NCBI GenBank assembly: GCA_943331855.1
Contig: CALQNE010000142.1
Span: forward strand, 1 to 8,775
DNA: 8,775 bases
Source: Bordetella parapertussis
Lineage (GTDB): Bacteria; Pseudomonadota; Gammaproteobacteria; Burkholderiales; Burkholderiaceae_B
Direction: 5' to 3'
Part shown: positions 1-7,135 of the stretch, one piece after another
Layout: every line of letters begins with the position of its first letter
How positions within the stretch are numbered: position 1 is the stretch's first letter
Program-made: the position numbers and the translations under genes
Notes under the pieces: generated by a model
The model's database searches: none
What the model was told of the DNA's origin: nothing
Seen by the model: only the letters and a program-made list of their open reading frames with translations

Positions 1-269
1 AGGGGTTGTCGTTAGGGCGCAATACGGGTGTGATTGAGGTGGCCTTGACTGAAGATAACGCTGAGTGGGCCATGGATGGCGACGAGAATGGCATCACGCT
101 TAGCGTGACGGTGCGCTTTGAAATGCCTGCAACCCGCGACTTGTCAGACCAGGTTTACAAAGACTGGCTGTCTGAGCACGGCTGGGAATGGATCGGCTTG
201 GCCTTTGTGGGTGACCTGTATGAGGGTGATAATGGTACCGATATTGCGTTTTCATGTGATGAGTCTTGA
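1..269 (+). CDS. acidic hypothetical protein, 5'-truncated at left edge
   Basis: The frame is open from the left edge to a TGA at 267-269, so this is probably the C-terminal part of a longer protein. The first candidate start inside the window (TTG at 6-8) has an AGGGG directly against it, with no usable spacer. An in-frame ATG at 72 has no clear ribosome binding site either. The visible part is very acidic: about 19 Asp/Glu against 4 Lys/Arg. It is also Trp-rich, with a DWLSEHGWEWIGLAF segment near the middle. I see no signal peptide, membrane segment or catalytic motif, and I do not recognise the family. It ends 61 bases before the first Bug receptor on the same strand. It could belong to the same transcript, or it could be the last gene of an unrelated upstream unit. 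The reading frame is likely real, because its base composition resembles that of its neighbours, but its function is unknown. Confidence 0.5.
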   Translation, partial: GLSLGRNTGVIEVALTEDNAEWAMDGDENGITLSVTVRFEMPATRDLSDQVYKDWLSEHGWEWIGLAFVGDLYEGDNGTDIAFSCDES

Positions 270-330
270 ACGACTCGGCAATGTTCGGTAGCATCTTGAG
301 TAACACATAAAAATATTTTGGGACAACATC

Positions 331-1311
331 ATGCGTATCGCAACGCTTCAAAAACGAGTATTTAAGCAAGCCATTGCAGTCGCTCTTGTATTGGGCGGGT
401 TTGCGGCGCAAGCCCAGTCCTTCCCAGAGCGCAGCATCAAAATGGTAATTCCGTTTCCACCGGCTGGCGTGACTGATATTGTTGCGCGAACCATGGCTGC
501 CAAATTAACCGACGAACTTGGGCAAACCGTGGTCGCAGAAAATCGCGCTGGTGCGAGTGGTGCGATTGGTGCCGAGGCGGTTGCACGTAGCCCTGCAGAT
601 GGGTACACCTGGGTGATGGGTAACATCAGCACCATGGCGATCAATCAGTGGACGATGGCCAAGCTTAATTACGACCCTTTAAAAAGCTTTGATCCAGTTG
701 GAATGGTGTCGGTGCAGCCGTTATTGATTGCGGTCAATCCAACCGTACCTGCAGCGACCTTGGCCGAGTTGGTGGCCTACGCGAAAGCCAACCCAGGCAA
801 ATTAAATTACGGTACCGCGGGCACGTCCATTCACTTGGCCGTCGAGTTTTTTTCTGGGCTTGCCGGGATCAAGATGAATCACATCCCATACAAGGGTAGT
901 GCGCCAGCGGTCACCGATTTAATGGGTGGGCAGATTCAGGTTTTGTTTGATCCCTTTTCAAGCGTGTATCCGCAAGTGGCCTCCGGCAAGGTCCGTGGCC
1001 TGGCCATTACGACGCCCGAGCGCTCAAAAGTTGCTCCCAATATCCCAACGGTGAATGAGTCTGGCTACTCGGGCGTCGACATCAGTTCGTGGCAGGGCAT
1101 CTTGGTCCCTGCAGGCACCCCTAAAGAGATCGTTAAAAAGATTAACGCGGCGATGAATAAAGTCTTGGCGTCTAACGAGGTCATTGAAAAGTTTGCCCAA
1201 TTCAGTGCTGTACCGACGCCCTGGACTCCAGAGCAATTCGCTGACTACATTCAAAAGGAACAAGTACGCTGGGGTAAGGTTGCTAAGGATGCTGGGATCA
1301 AACCGGAGTAG
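331..1311 (+). CDS. Bug-family tripartite tricarboxylate transporter (TTT) substrate-binding protein
   Basis: Periplasmic solute receptor of the TctC/Bug family (326 aa, the usual length). Residues 1-28 form a Sec signal peptide: basic start (KR at 8-9), hydrophobic core at about 13-26, and an AQA-Q cleavage site after Ala28. The mature protein opens with the Bug signature: FPERSIKMVIPF, then PPAGVTD at 43-49. An ENRAGASGAIG stretch follows at about 70-80, matching the usual ENRPGAGGxIG loop, then YGTAGTSIHL and HIPYKGSAPA. These loops hold the carboxylate of the ligand in known members. The commoner PGGxTD is PAGVTD here, so the binding loop differs slightly. Family ligands are mostly di- or tricarboxylates, but also amino acids, nicotinate and other aromatics, so the ligand cannot be named. 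No TctA or TctB membrane gene is nearby, which is common because Bug genes are often orphans. A GGG at 320-322 is a weak ribosome binding site. The gene heads the enzyme cluster and suggests that its ligand feeds it. Confidence 0.93.
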   Translation: MRIATLQKRVFKQAIAVALVLGGFAAQAQSFPERSIKMVIPFPPAGVTDIVARTMAAKLTDELGQTVVAENRAGASGAIGAEAVARSPADGYTWVMGNISTMAINQWTMAKLNYDPLKSFDPVGMVSVQPLLIAVNPTVPAATLAELVAYAKANPGKLNYGTAGTSIHLAVEFFSGLAGIKMNHIPYKGSAPAVTDLMGGQIQVLFDPFSSVYPQVASGKVRGLAITTPERSKVAPNIPTVNESGYSGVDISSWQGILVPAGTPKEIVKKINAAMNKVLASNEVIEKFAQFSAVPTPWTPEQFADYIQKEQVRWGKVAKDAGIKPE

Positions 1312-1386
1312 GGGGCGAATCGTCGCATCTAATTTTTTGAAAGTGATTGCTTTTGTAACGTTGATTTAAGACATGAGAGCCACCCT

Positions 1387-2304
1387 ATGCCACTAGACTC
1401 AACCATTGCCCAACTCTTTGCAAAAATGGCAGCGGCAGGTCGCCCTGCATTATCTGCAGGATCCCCCCAGGATGCCAGGGACATGACCGCCGCAACGCGC
1501 GCGGCACTTGGCACAGGACCCGATATCTATCGGGTCAAAGATCTCACGATTCCAACACGTGCGGGTTCAATCGCCGGTAGACTTTTTATGCCTGCAGCAC
1601 AAGTAAGTGGATTGATTGTGTATTTGCACGGTGGGGGCTGGGTGATTGGTACCCTCGATGATTTTGATGCGATGGCGCGCGCGTTGGCCGCGCGCAGTCA
1701 ATGCGCAGTGCTCTTGGTAGATTACCGTTTGGCGCCAGAGCATCCGTTTCCAGCTGGCATTAACGATAGTGAAGATGCGATTGACTGGGCTGCAGCGCAT
1801 TTAACAGAACTTGTGGGTGCAACGGTGCCGTTGCTAGTGGGCGGTGATAGCGCGGGGGGGAACCTTGCTGCCGTTGCGACGCATTCGTTACTAGGGCGTG
1901 TGGCGATCAAGGGTCAGCTTTTGATTTACCCCGTGACCGGGCATGATTTTAATACTCAGTCATATCAGCACTACAGCGCTGGCATGCAATTGACGAAACG
2001 CGACATGGAATGGTTTTTCGAAAACTATGCTCCAGCGTCGATGTATGGTGATCCGAAGATATCACCGATGGCACAGCAGAACATCGAAGATTTACCTCGC
2101 ACGGTTATATTGACTTCAGAGTATGACGTCTTAAGAGACGACGGTGAGCTGTATGCAAAGAAATTGATTTCAGCTGGGGTGTCAGTTGTGACGAGACGAA
2201 TGGCGAGCTTGCCCCATGGCTTTATTCGCTTGTACAACATTGTTGAGGCGGCTGATCAAGCGATGACCACGATTGCGCAAGACGTAAAAACTTTACTTCA
2301 ATAG
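1387..2304 (+). CDS. alpha/beta hydrolase, hormone-sensitive-lipase-type esterase
   Basis: Cytoplasmic carboxylesterase-like enzyme (305 aa, normal for the family, no signal peptide). The oxyanion-hole motif HGGGW lies at 81-85, followed by VDYRLAPEHPFPA at about 111-123, which is diagnostic of the HSL/bacterial esterase family. The nucleophile elbow GDSAGGN puts the catalytic serine at 155. EYDVLRDDGELYA supplies the acid (Asp247), and PHGF supplies the histidine (His277). The triad is complete, so an active hydrolase is expected. Family members cleave short- to medium-chain acyl or aryl esters. Some relatives hydrolyse amides or carbamates, so the substrate is open. The ATG at 1387 has GAGAG at 1375-1379 with a 7-base spacer. 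The gene sits between a receptor gene (75-base gap) and the aldehyde dehydrogenase (17-base gap). It could free an alcohol or hydroxy acid from an ester for the two dehydrogenases downstream; this is inferred from position only. Confidence 0.92.
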   Translation: MPLDSTIAQLFAKMAAAGRPALSAGSPQDARDMTAATRAALGTGPDIYRVKDLTIPTRAGSIAGRLFMPAAQVSGLIVYLHGGGWVIGTLDDFDAMARALAARSQCAVLLVDYRLAPEHPFPAGINDSEDAIDWAAAHLTELVGATVPLLVGGDSAGGNLAAVATHSLLGRVAIKGQLLIYPVTGHDFNTQSYQHYSAGMQLTKRDMEWFFENYAPASMYGDPKISPMAQQNIEDLPRTVILTSEYDVLRDDGELYAKKLISAGVSVVTRRMASLPHGFIRLYNIVEAADQAMTTIAQDVKTLLQ

Positions 2305-2321
2305 CAGACTGAGACCTTGTT

Positions 2322-3803
2322 ATGAAAACTTACAATCACTATATCGATGGCCAATATGTTGAGCCCATTGGCAAAAAATGGATTGATAGCATTGATCCTT
2401 ACCAGGGCAAGGCTTGGGCACGGATCCCGCAAGGCTGTGCGCAAGACGTCGACCGAGCCGTTGCGGCGGCTTCGCGTGCAATGCGCGAAGGCCCTTGGTC
2501 AAAAATGACCGCAACTGAACGCGGCAAACTAATGATTCGTTTGGCCGATTTAGTGACCAAGCATGCTGAGCGGTTAGCTGAAATCGAAGTGCGCGACAAC
2601 GGTAAATTGATGGCTGAGATGCGCGGTCAGGTGAACTATCACCCAGAATGGTTTCGCTATTACGGTGGCCTGGCCGATAAGATCGAAGGCGCCGTGATGC
2701 CGATTGATAAGCCGGACATGTTTGCCTTTACGCGCTATGAAGCTGTAGGCGTCGTGGGTGTCTTAACGGCATGGAACTCGCCACTACTATTTATTGCTTG
2801 GAAATGTGCTGCAGCCATTGCAGCGGGTTGTGCCGTCGTGATTAAACCCTCAGAGTTTGCGTCGGTCTCAACGCTCGAGTATGCGGCGTTGACAAAAGAA
2901 GCTGGGTTTCCAGATGGCGTGTTTAACGTGGTCACTGGTTATGGCGCTGAAGCCGGTTCTGCTTTGGTAGATCATCCTCAGGTCGCCAAAATTACCTTCA
3001 CTGGCTCTGATGTGACAGGTGCAAAAATCTATGCACAGGCCGCACAATCAATGAAGCGCGTATCGCTTGAGCTGGGTGGCAAGTCACCCAACATTGTCTT
3101 TGCCGATTGCGATTTAGATAAAGCCGCCGCAGGTGTGATCTCTGGGATTTTCGCGGCAACAGGTCAAACGTGTATCGCGGGTTCGCGCCTGTTGGTGCAA
3201 AACTCGATTCGCGAAGAGTTCACTAAAAAGGTCGCAGCCTTAGGGGCCTCGGCGCGTAAAGGTGACCCAATGTCGCCAGACACCAATATTGGTCCAGTGA
3301 CCACGCCAGGGCAGTACAAAAAAATTCTTGATTACATGGATATTGCCAAAGCCGAAGGTGCGCGTTGTATTTTGGGTGGTGGCCCAGCGACCGCAAGCGA
3401 TCTGCCTGGTGGCCAGTTTGTTGAGCCAACTATTTTTGTGGATGTCGATCCGAATATGCGCATCGCGCGTGAAGAGGTGTTTGGTCCGGTCTTGGCCATC
3501 ATGGGTTTTGATGAAGAGGCGGATGCTATCAAGATGGCGAACGATACGATCTATGGTTTAGCCGCGGGTGTCTGGACCAGCGATATCGGTCGAGCAATGA
3601 GAATGTCCTCTGCACTCAAGGCCGGTACGGTGTGGGTCAATACCTATCGTGCAGTCAGTTATATGATGCCCTTTGGTGGCATGAAACACTCTGGCCTAGG
3701 CCGTGAAAGCGGTTTGGCTTCTATTCAGCAATACCTTGAAACAAAGAGTGTCTGGATCTCTTACGCCGAAGGCGCACCAGCCAACCCCTTTATTTTGCGT
3801 TAA
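2322..3803 (+). CDS. NAD(P)+-dependent aldehyde dehydrogenase
   Basis: Oxidises an aldehyde to the carboxylate with NAD(P)+; cytoplasmic. At 493 aa it is full length for the ALDH superfamily. Visible landmarks, in order: TAWNSP with Asn152 of the oxyanion site; KPSE at 175-178, which contacts the cofactor; FTGSDVTG from 226, the Rossmann turn; LELGGKSPNIV, with the general base Glu250; GQTCIAGSR, with the catalytic Cys284; EEVFGPV, with the ribose-binding Glu385; and the C-terminal PFGGMKHSGLGRESG at about 450-464. All catalytic residues are present. The sequence resembles enzymes annotated as general, hydroxymuconic-semialdehyde or betaine-aldehyde-like dehydrogenases, but I cannot name the substrate. 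It starts 17 bases after the esterase stop, with only a weak GAG at 2311-2313, so translation is probably coupled. The alcohol dehydrogenase follows, which suggests a two-step alcohol-to-acid oxidation. Confidence 0.95.
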   Translation: MKTYNHYIDGQYVEPIGKKWIDSIDPYQGKAWARIPQGCAQDVDRAVAAASRAMREGPWSKMTATERGKLMIRLADLVTKHAERLAEIEVRDNGKLMAEMRGQVNYHPEWFRYYGGLADKIEGAVMPIDKPDMFAFTRYEAVGVVGVLTAWNSPLLFIAWKCAAAIAAGCAVVIKPSEFASVSTLEYAALTKEAGFPDGVFNVVTGYGAEAGSALVDHPQVAKITFTGSDVTGAKIYAQAAQSMKRVSLELGGKSPNIVFADCDLDKAAAGVISGIFAATGQTCIAGSRLLVQNSIREEFTKKVAALGASARKGDPMSPDTNIGPVTTPGQYKKILDYMDIAKAEGARCILGGGPATASDLPGGQFVEPTIFVDVDPNMRIAREEVFGPVLAIMGFDEEADAIKMANDTIYGLAAGVWTSDIGRAMRMSSALKAGTVWVNTYRAVSYMMPFGGMKHSGLGRESGLASIQQYLETKSVWISYAEGAPANPFILR

Positions 3804-3843
3804 GCATCTTTGTAATCAAAACGACTCGAGACAACTTCATTTA

Positions 3844-3850
3844 AAAAGGA
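3844..3850 (+). promoter_or_regulatory. ribosome binding site of the alcohol dehydrogenase
   Basis: AAAAGGA lies six bases upstream of the ATG at 3857. It is among the best Shine-Dalgarno matches in the window and fixes the start of the alcohol dehydrogenase. The translation from that ATG begins MKGIVF, the usual beginning of this family. Confidence 0.6.
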
Positions 3851-3856
3851 TTCAAC

Positions 3857-4906
3857 ATGAAAGGCATTGTTTTTGTTGGCGATCGAAAAATTGAAATGCG
3901 AGACTTTGCAGATCCAACGCCTGGTCCAAATGAAGTCGTGCTTGAGATCAAAGCCTCGGGTATGTGCGGTAGCGATTTAAAGTTTTATCGCGCAGCGCCT
4001 GGTGAAGCGATGAAATCACTGGGCTTTGCCAACGCTGAACCCGTCATTGCTGGGCATGAACCCTGTGGCGTGGTGGTCGCAGTCGGTTCGAACGTGAGCC
4101 CCAAACAGGCCTATATTGGCCAGCGTGCGATGTGCCATCATTACCGCGGTTGCGGCGCCTGCCCCCATTGCTCAACAGGTTGGATGCAGTTGTGCGTTGA
4201 AGGTGTTGCCGAAGTGTATGGGGCAACCGGTAATGGCGCACACGCCAAGTACATGAAGTGCCCCGCTAGCACCATCGTTGATCTGCCCGCCGAGCTGTCA
4301 TTTGAAACCGGTGCGGCGATTGCCTGTGGTACGGGTACCGCCTGGGGTGCCCTAAAACGCCTCGATCTTGCTGGTGATGAAACGATTGCGATCTTTGGAC
4401 AAGGGCCTGTCGGTCTCTCGGCTACGCAGCTAGCCGCTGCCATGGGTGCACGCGTGATTGCTTTAGACGTTAGTGAAGAACGCCTCGCGCGTGCAAAAGC
4501 GTTTGGCGCAAGCGAAGTGATTAACCCGCAGGGCACCGATGTGGTGGCGGCGATTCGTCAATTGACGCATGGCTTGGGGGCGCATGCGACGCTTGATGCT
4601 TCATCGTCATCTGAAGCAAGAAAACAAGCAGTGCAAAGCGTTCGTACCTGGGGTAAAGCGTGTTTTGTCGGCGAGGGTGGTACGGTGTCGCTTGACGTCA
4701 GCCCCGACATGTTGCGCCGTCAAGTCACCTTGATTGGTTCTTGGACCTTCTCAACCAATGGCCAGGCTGATTGCGCACGCTTCATTGCAGATCGAAAGAT
4801 CGATGTCGACAGTTTGTTTACCCACAAGTGGACGCTTGCAGACGCTGAGAAGGCATATCAGTTGTTTGATAAGCAAACGACTGGTAAAGGTGTTTTCTTG
4901 ATGTAA
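3857..4906 (+). CDS. zinc-dependent medium-chain alcohol dehydrogenase (sorbitol/threonine dehydrogenase-like)
   Basis: Oxidises an alcohol or polyol to an aldehyde or ketone with a nicotinamide cofactor; cytoplasmic (349 aa, typical length). The N-terminal GroES-like domain carries the catalytic zinc ligands Cys37 (MCGSD) and His67-Glu68 (AGHEPCG), with Cys157 in ACGTGTAW as a candidate third ligand. The structural zinc lobe is intact, with Cys99, Cys102, Cys105 and Cys113 in GCGACPHC and the following QLC. The Rossmann turn is GQGPVG at 181-186. Asp204 at the end of the second strand (ALDVSEERL) predicts NAD+ rather than NADP+ preference. Automatic annotation would probably say L-iditol/sorbitol or L-threonine 3-dehydrogenase, and the true substrate is unknown. 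It lies 53 bases after the aldehyde dehydrogenase and just before a hairpin, so it may be the last gene of the first transcription segment. With the aldehyde dehydrogenase it could convert a primary alcohol to an acid. Confidence 0.93.
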   Translation: MKGIVFVGDRKIEMRDFADPTPGPNEVVLEIKASGMCGSDLKFYRAAPGEAMKSLGFANAEPVIAGHEPCGVVVAVGSNVSPKQAYIGQRAMCHHYRGCGACPHCSTGWMQLCVEGVAEVYGATGNGAHAKYMKCPASTIVDLPAELSFETGAAIACGTGTAWGALKRLDLAGDETIAIFGQGPVGLSATQLAAAMGARVIALDVSEERLARAKAFGASEVINPQGTDVVAAIRQLTHGLGAHATLDASSSSEARKQAVQSVRTWGKACFVGEGGTVSLDVSPDMLRRQVTLIGSWTFSTNGQADCARFIADRKIDVDSLFTHKWTLADAEKAYQLFDKQTTGKGVFLM

Positions 4907-4916
4907 GTCAGTCGTG

Positions 4917-4950
4917 ATCTAAACGCTGTATTGGCGTTTAGATTGTTTCA
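4917..4950 (+). terminator. hairpin between alcohol dehydrogenase and tartrate-dehydratase-like gene: terminator or processing/attenuation stem
   Basis: ATCTAAACGC at 4917-4926 pairs perfectly with GCGTTTAGAT at 4934-4943 around the seven-base loop TGTATTG. T-G wobble pairs could tighten the loop further. A short T-rich run (TTGTTTC) follows. The stem starts 11 bases after the alcohol dehydrogenase stop. The stem is only 40% GC and the T tract is broken by a G, so termination is probably partial. It could equally be a stem for mRNA stability or processing between two parts of one operon. It is the only clear inverted repeat I found between genes in this window. Confidence 0.6.
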
Positions 4951-4971
4951 ATGAATAAAGGTATGGCTTGA
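4951..4971 (+). other. six-codon mini reading frame overlapping the TTG start of the next gene
   Basis: An ATG at 4951 opens a frame encoding MNKGMA. Its TGA at 4969-4971 overlaps the TTG start of the dehydratase gene at 4968-4970 (sequence TTGA). A second ATG at 4963 lies in the same frame. Stop-start overlaps of this kind allow terminating ribosomes to restart. The frame may be chance: no strong ribosome binding site precedes the first ATG, and the hairpin lies immediately before it. Confidence 0.25.
4957..4961 (+). promoter_or_regulatory. ribosome binding site supporting the TTG start
   Basis: AAAGG lies six bases upstream of the TTG at 4968. The dehydratase frame is closed upstream by an in-frame TAA at 4956-4958 and has no ATG near the N-terminus. 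This site therefore decides the TTG start. The resulting N-terminus (KITKILEK) lines up with the beginning of the D-tartrate dehydratase family. Confidence 0.55.
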
Positions 4972-6131
4972 AGATTACAAAAATTCTAGAAAAATTAGTA
5001 TCTTTAAATAGCAATGTTTCAAATTCACTGATTAATTTTTCAACCCATACCGTTTCGCTGATCGCGTTAGTGACAGATCAGGTGCGCAATGGTCGCCCAG
5101 TCATTGGTTTATCTTTTAATTCGATTGGTCGCTATGCACAAAGCGGCATCATTGAGAAGCGCATGGTGCCCAGGCTGCTTGCGGCTAAACCCGACAGTTT
5201 GTTACAAGACAACGGACAACTGAGCGCAGAAAAAGTCTTGGCGTGCGCCATGCAAAATGAAAAGCCCGGCGGACATGGCGATCGTGCACATGCCGCGAGC
5301 GGTCTTGAATTAGCGGTGTGGGATCTCAATGCAAAGCTTAATGACGAGCCCGCCAGCGTTTTGTTTGCGCGACATTTCGGTAATAAGCATTATTCGCCTA
5401 AGGTATCTGTTTATGCGGCGGGTGGCTATTACTACCCGGGCGAACAGGCTGGTCGGCTCGAAAAAGAGCTAAGCGCGTATCAGGCCTTGGGATTTAATCG
5501 TTTCAAGATGAAAATTGGCGGCGCTACCTTAGCCGAGGATATTAAGCGTATTGAACGCGTACTCTCGGTTGTTGGGGCAGGTAATAAGCTTGCAGTGGAT
5601 GCCAATGGGCGCTTGAACTTAGAGCAGGCCATTGCCTATGGCCGGGCGCTGCAGCCGTATCAGCTGATGTGGTACGAAGAGGCGGGTGATCCACTTGATT
5701 ATGAACTGAATAGTTTGCTCGCCAAGGAATACAAAGGTGCGCTGGCAACGGGTGAAAATCTGTTTTCACACCAAGACGTTAAAAATCTGGCACTGTTTGG
5801 CGGAGCACGAATCGATCTTGATATTTTTCAAATGGATCCAGGCTTGTGCTACGGCGTGACCGAATATGCGCGAATGTTGCTCGAGCTAGAAAGCCGTGGG
5901 TTCGATCGTAAGTTCTGCTATCCGCATAGTGGTCAGTTAATGGGCTTGCATACCGTAGCGGGTCTAGGACTGGGTGGTTGTGAGGTTTATCCAGGTGTCT
6001 TTGAGCCGATAGGTGGCCTGGGCGATCAAACGACGATTGATGACGGTGTTGTCAGTATCTCGAGTGCAGCCGGCTTTGGTTTTGAAGAAAAGTCTAATTT
6101 AATGGCACATTTTGCTGCGCTGACAGAATAG
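4968..6131 (+). CDS. tarD: enolase-superfamily dehydratase, D(-)-tartrate dehydratase-like
   Basis: Acid-sugar/hydroxyacid dehydratase of the mandelate racemase-like part of the enolase superfamily (387 aa). From memory it reads closely along Bradyrhizobium D(-)-tartrate dehydratase, which converts D-tartrate to oxaloacetate and water using Mg2+. Shared stretches include NEKPGGHG at 97-104, YAAGGYYYPG at 149-158 and TGENLFSHQD at 261-270. The barrel residues are complete: KMK with Lys180 and Lys182; metal ligands Asp211 (VDANGR), Glu237 (WYEE) and Glu263; the Asp290/His320 pair (FQMD, YPHSG). These sit at a constant offset of two from the positions I recall for the known enzyme, so an active dehydratase is likely. 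D-tartrate itself or a related diacid could be the substrate. The start is a TTG. The gene follows the hairpin and precedes the second Bug receptor by 48 bases. The gene symbol is by family resemblance. Confidence 0.88.
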   Translation: MKITKILEKLVSLNSNVSNSLINFSTHTVSLIALVTDQVRNGRPVIGLSFNSIGRYAQSGIIEKRMVPRLLAAKPDSLLQDNGQLSAEKVLACAMQNEKPGGHGDRAHAASGLELAVWDLNAKLNDEPASVLFARHFGNKHYSPKVSVYAAGGYYYPGEQAGRLEKELSAYQALGFNRFKMKIGGATLAEDIKRIERVLSVVGAGNKLAVDANGRLNLEQAIAYGRALQPYQLMWYEEAGDPLDYELNSLLAKEYKGALATGENLFSHQDVKNLALFGGARIDLDIFQMDPGLCYGVTEYARMLLELESRGFDRKFCYPHSGQLMGLHTVAGLGLGGCEVYPGVFEPIGGLGDQTTIDDGVVSISSAAGFGFEEKSNLMAHFAALTE

Positions 6132-6179
6132 AGTATTTACTTTATCCTCTAGTACTGTCGCAACTCTCATTATTAGCAT

Positions 6180-7127
6180 ATGCCTAAGCTGATCGGTTTC
6201 TTAGTGCTCTGGTTGTGTATGTCCGCCGGGGCTCACGCCCAAGACACGACGCGTTTAATCGTACCCTTTGCGCCGGGCGGGCCCACCGATCAGATCACAC
6301 GCCTGATTGCGGTAGAACTCACAAAGCTGACCGGAAAAACGACGGTGGTTGAGAACAAGCCTGGGGCGGGTGGAATCATCGCGGCACAGTATGTGGCGCA
6401 AGCCAAGCCCGATGGCACGGTGTATCTGGTCGGATCGCCTTCGGTGTTGGTCATCAATCAGGGTCTGCAGAAAAAACTACCTTACGATCCCGAGCGAGAT
6501 TTTGCGCCAGTCTCGGGCATGACACGCTCGCCACTGATTTTGATTGTCAAGGCAGACTCGCCCGTGAACGATGCAAAACAATTAGCAACGCGTGCGAACA
6601 CCTTAAAAAATTTGATGCCAATGGCGTCTGCCGGCAATGGCACGATTCCTCACTTGGCGGGCGTCTACTTTAATCAAAAGGCAGGTATGAGTGCCTTGCA
6701 TGTACCCTTTAACGGTGTCGCACCTGCATTGGTGAGTGTGCTGTCTGGTGATACGGTATACATGTTTGATACGCTCTCTACTTCAATTGAAAATATTAAA
6801 GCAGGTAAAGTCAAAGCCCTGGGTATCGCGAGTGCGACCCGGTTTAGCGATTTGCCTACGGTCGCGACTTTGCAAGAGCAGGGGTTTAGTATGCAGGCCT
6901 CATCGTGGTTCGGCCTGGTGGCGCCGATTAAAACCTCCAAGACTACGGTGCTTGCAATGAATGAAGCCATCAATACCATACTGACGTCGTCCGAATTTTC
7001 GAACAAAATGATTGCAATGGGAATCGAAACAATGCCGGGTAATGTCGAGCAATTTACAGACTTTATCGCAGAAGAACGCGCGCGCTGGTTGCCCGAGGTA
7101 TTGCGCCTGAACTTATCAACTGATTGA
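6180..7127 (+). CDS. second Bug-family TTT substrate-binding protein
   Basis: Periplasmic receptor of the TctC/Bug family (315 aa). Residues 1-20 form a signal peptide: Lys3, a hydrophobic stretch at 4-15, and cleavage after AHA at 18-20. The mature protein then starts QDTTRLIVPF. The canonical ligand loop PFAPGGPTD at 29-37 is present, followed by ENKPGAGG at 58-65 and LHVPFNGVAPAL. It differs widely from the receptor at 331-1311 across most of its length, so the two are not a recent tandem copy and probably bind different ligands or isomers. The ATG at 6180 lacks a recognisable Shine-Dalgarno sequence, and the 48-base gap before it is AT-rich. Its TGA is followed after eight bases by the MmgE/PrpD start, so these two genes are probably co-transcribed. 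Being next to two carboxylate-active enzymes fits an organic acid ligand, by inference only. Confidence 0.92.
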   Translation: MPKLIGFLVLWLCMSAGAHAQDTTRLIVPFAPGGPTDQITRLIAVELTKLTGKTTVVENKPGAGGIIAAQYVAQAKPDGTVYLVGSPSVLVINQGLQKKLPYDPERDFAPVSGMTRSPLILIVKADSPVNDAKQLATRANTLKNLMPMASAGNGTIPHLAGVYFNQKAGMSALHVPFNGVAPALVSVLSGDTVYMFDTLSTSIENIKAGKVKALGIASATRFSDLPTVATLQEQGFSMQASSWFGLVAPIKTSKTTVLAMNEAINTILTSSEFSNKMIAMGIETMPGNVEQFTDFIAEERARWLPEVLRLNLSTD

Positions 7128-7135
7128 GATTAAAT

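Noticed and set aside
270..330. Possible sigma-70 promoter before the first Bug gene (TTCGGT near 284, AT-rich TAAAAATATT near 308)
   Set aside because: Neither box matches consensus well and other spacings fit as badly; an upstream promoter outside the window is equally possible.
1315..1338. GCGA-ATCG-TCGC mini stem followed by six Ts after the first Bug gene, as a possible terminator
   Set aside because: The stem is only four base pairs and six bases separate it from the T run; this is too weak to claim over chance.
4141..4536. 131-codon open frame on the minus strand inside the alcohol dehydrogenase gene
   Set aside because: It lies fully inside a gene with intact zinc-binding and Rossmann motifs, its translation resembles no family, and it reflects the codon bias of the opposite strand.
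4951..4975. Frameshift at the start of the dehydratase gene, because ATG GCT TGA sits just before its frame
   Set aside because: The TTG start has a well-spaced AAAGG, and the resulting N-terminus and residue numbering line up with the known family with a constant two-residue offset, so no missing sequence needs to be assumed.
6132..6179. Possible promoter in the AT-rich gap before the second Bug gene
   Set aside because: I could not find a -35 and -10 pair with acceptable spacing and match.
6674..7006. 110-codon minus-strand open frame inside the second Bug receptor gene
   Set aside because: It is a shadow of a well-supported coding gene, with no ribosome binding site or recognisable domain.
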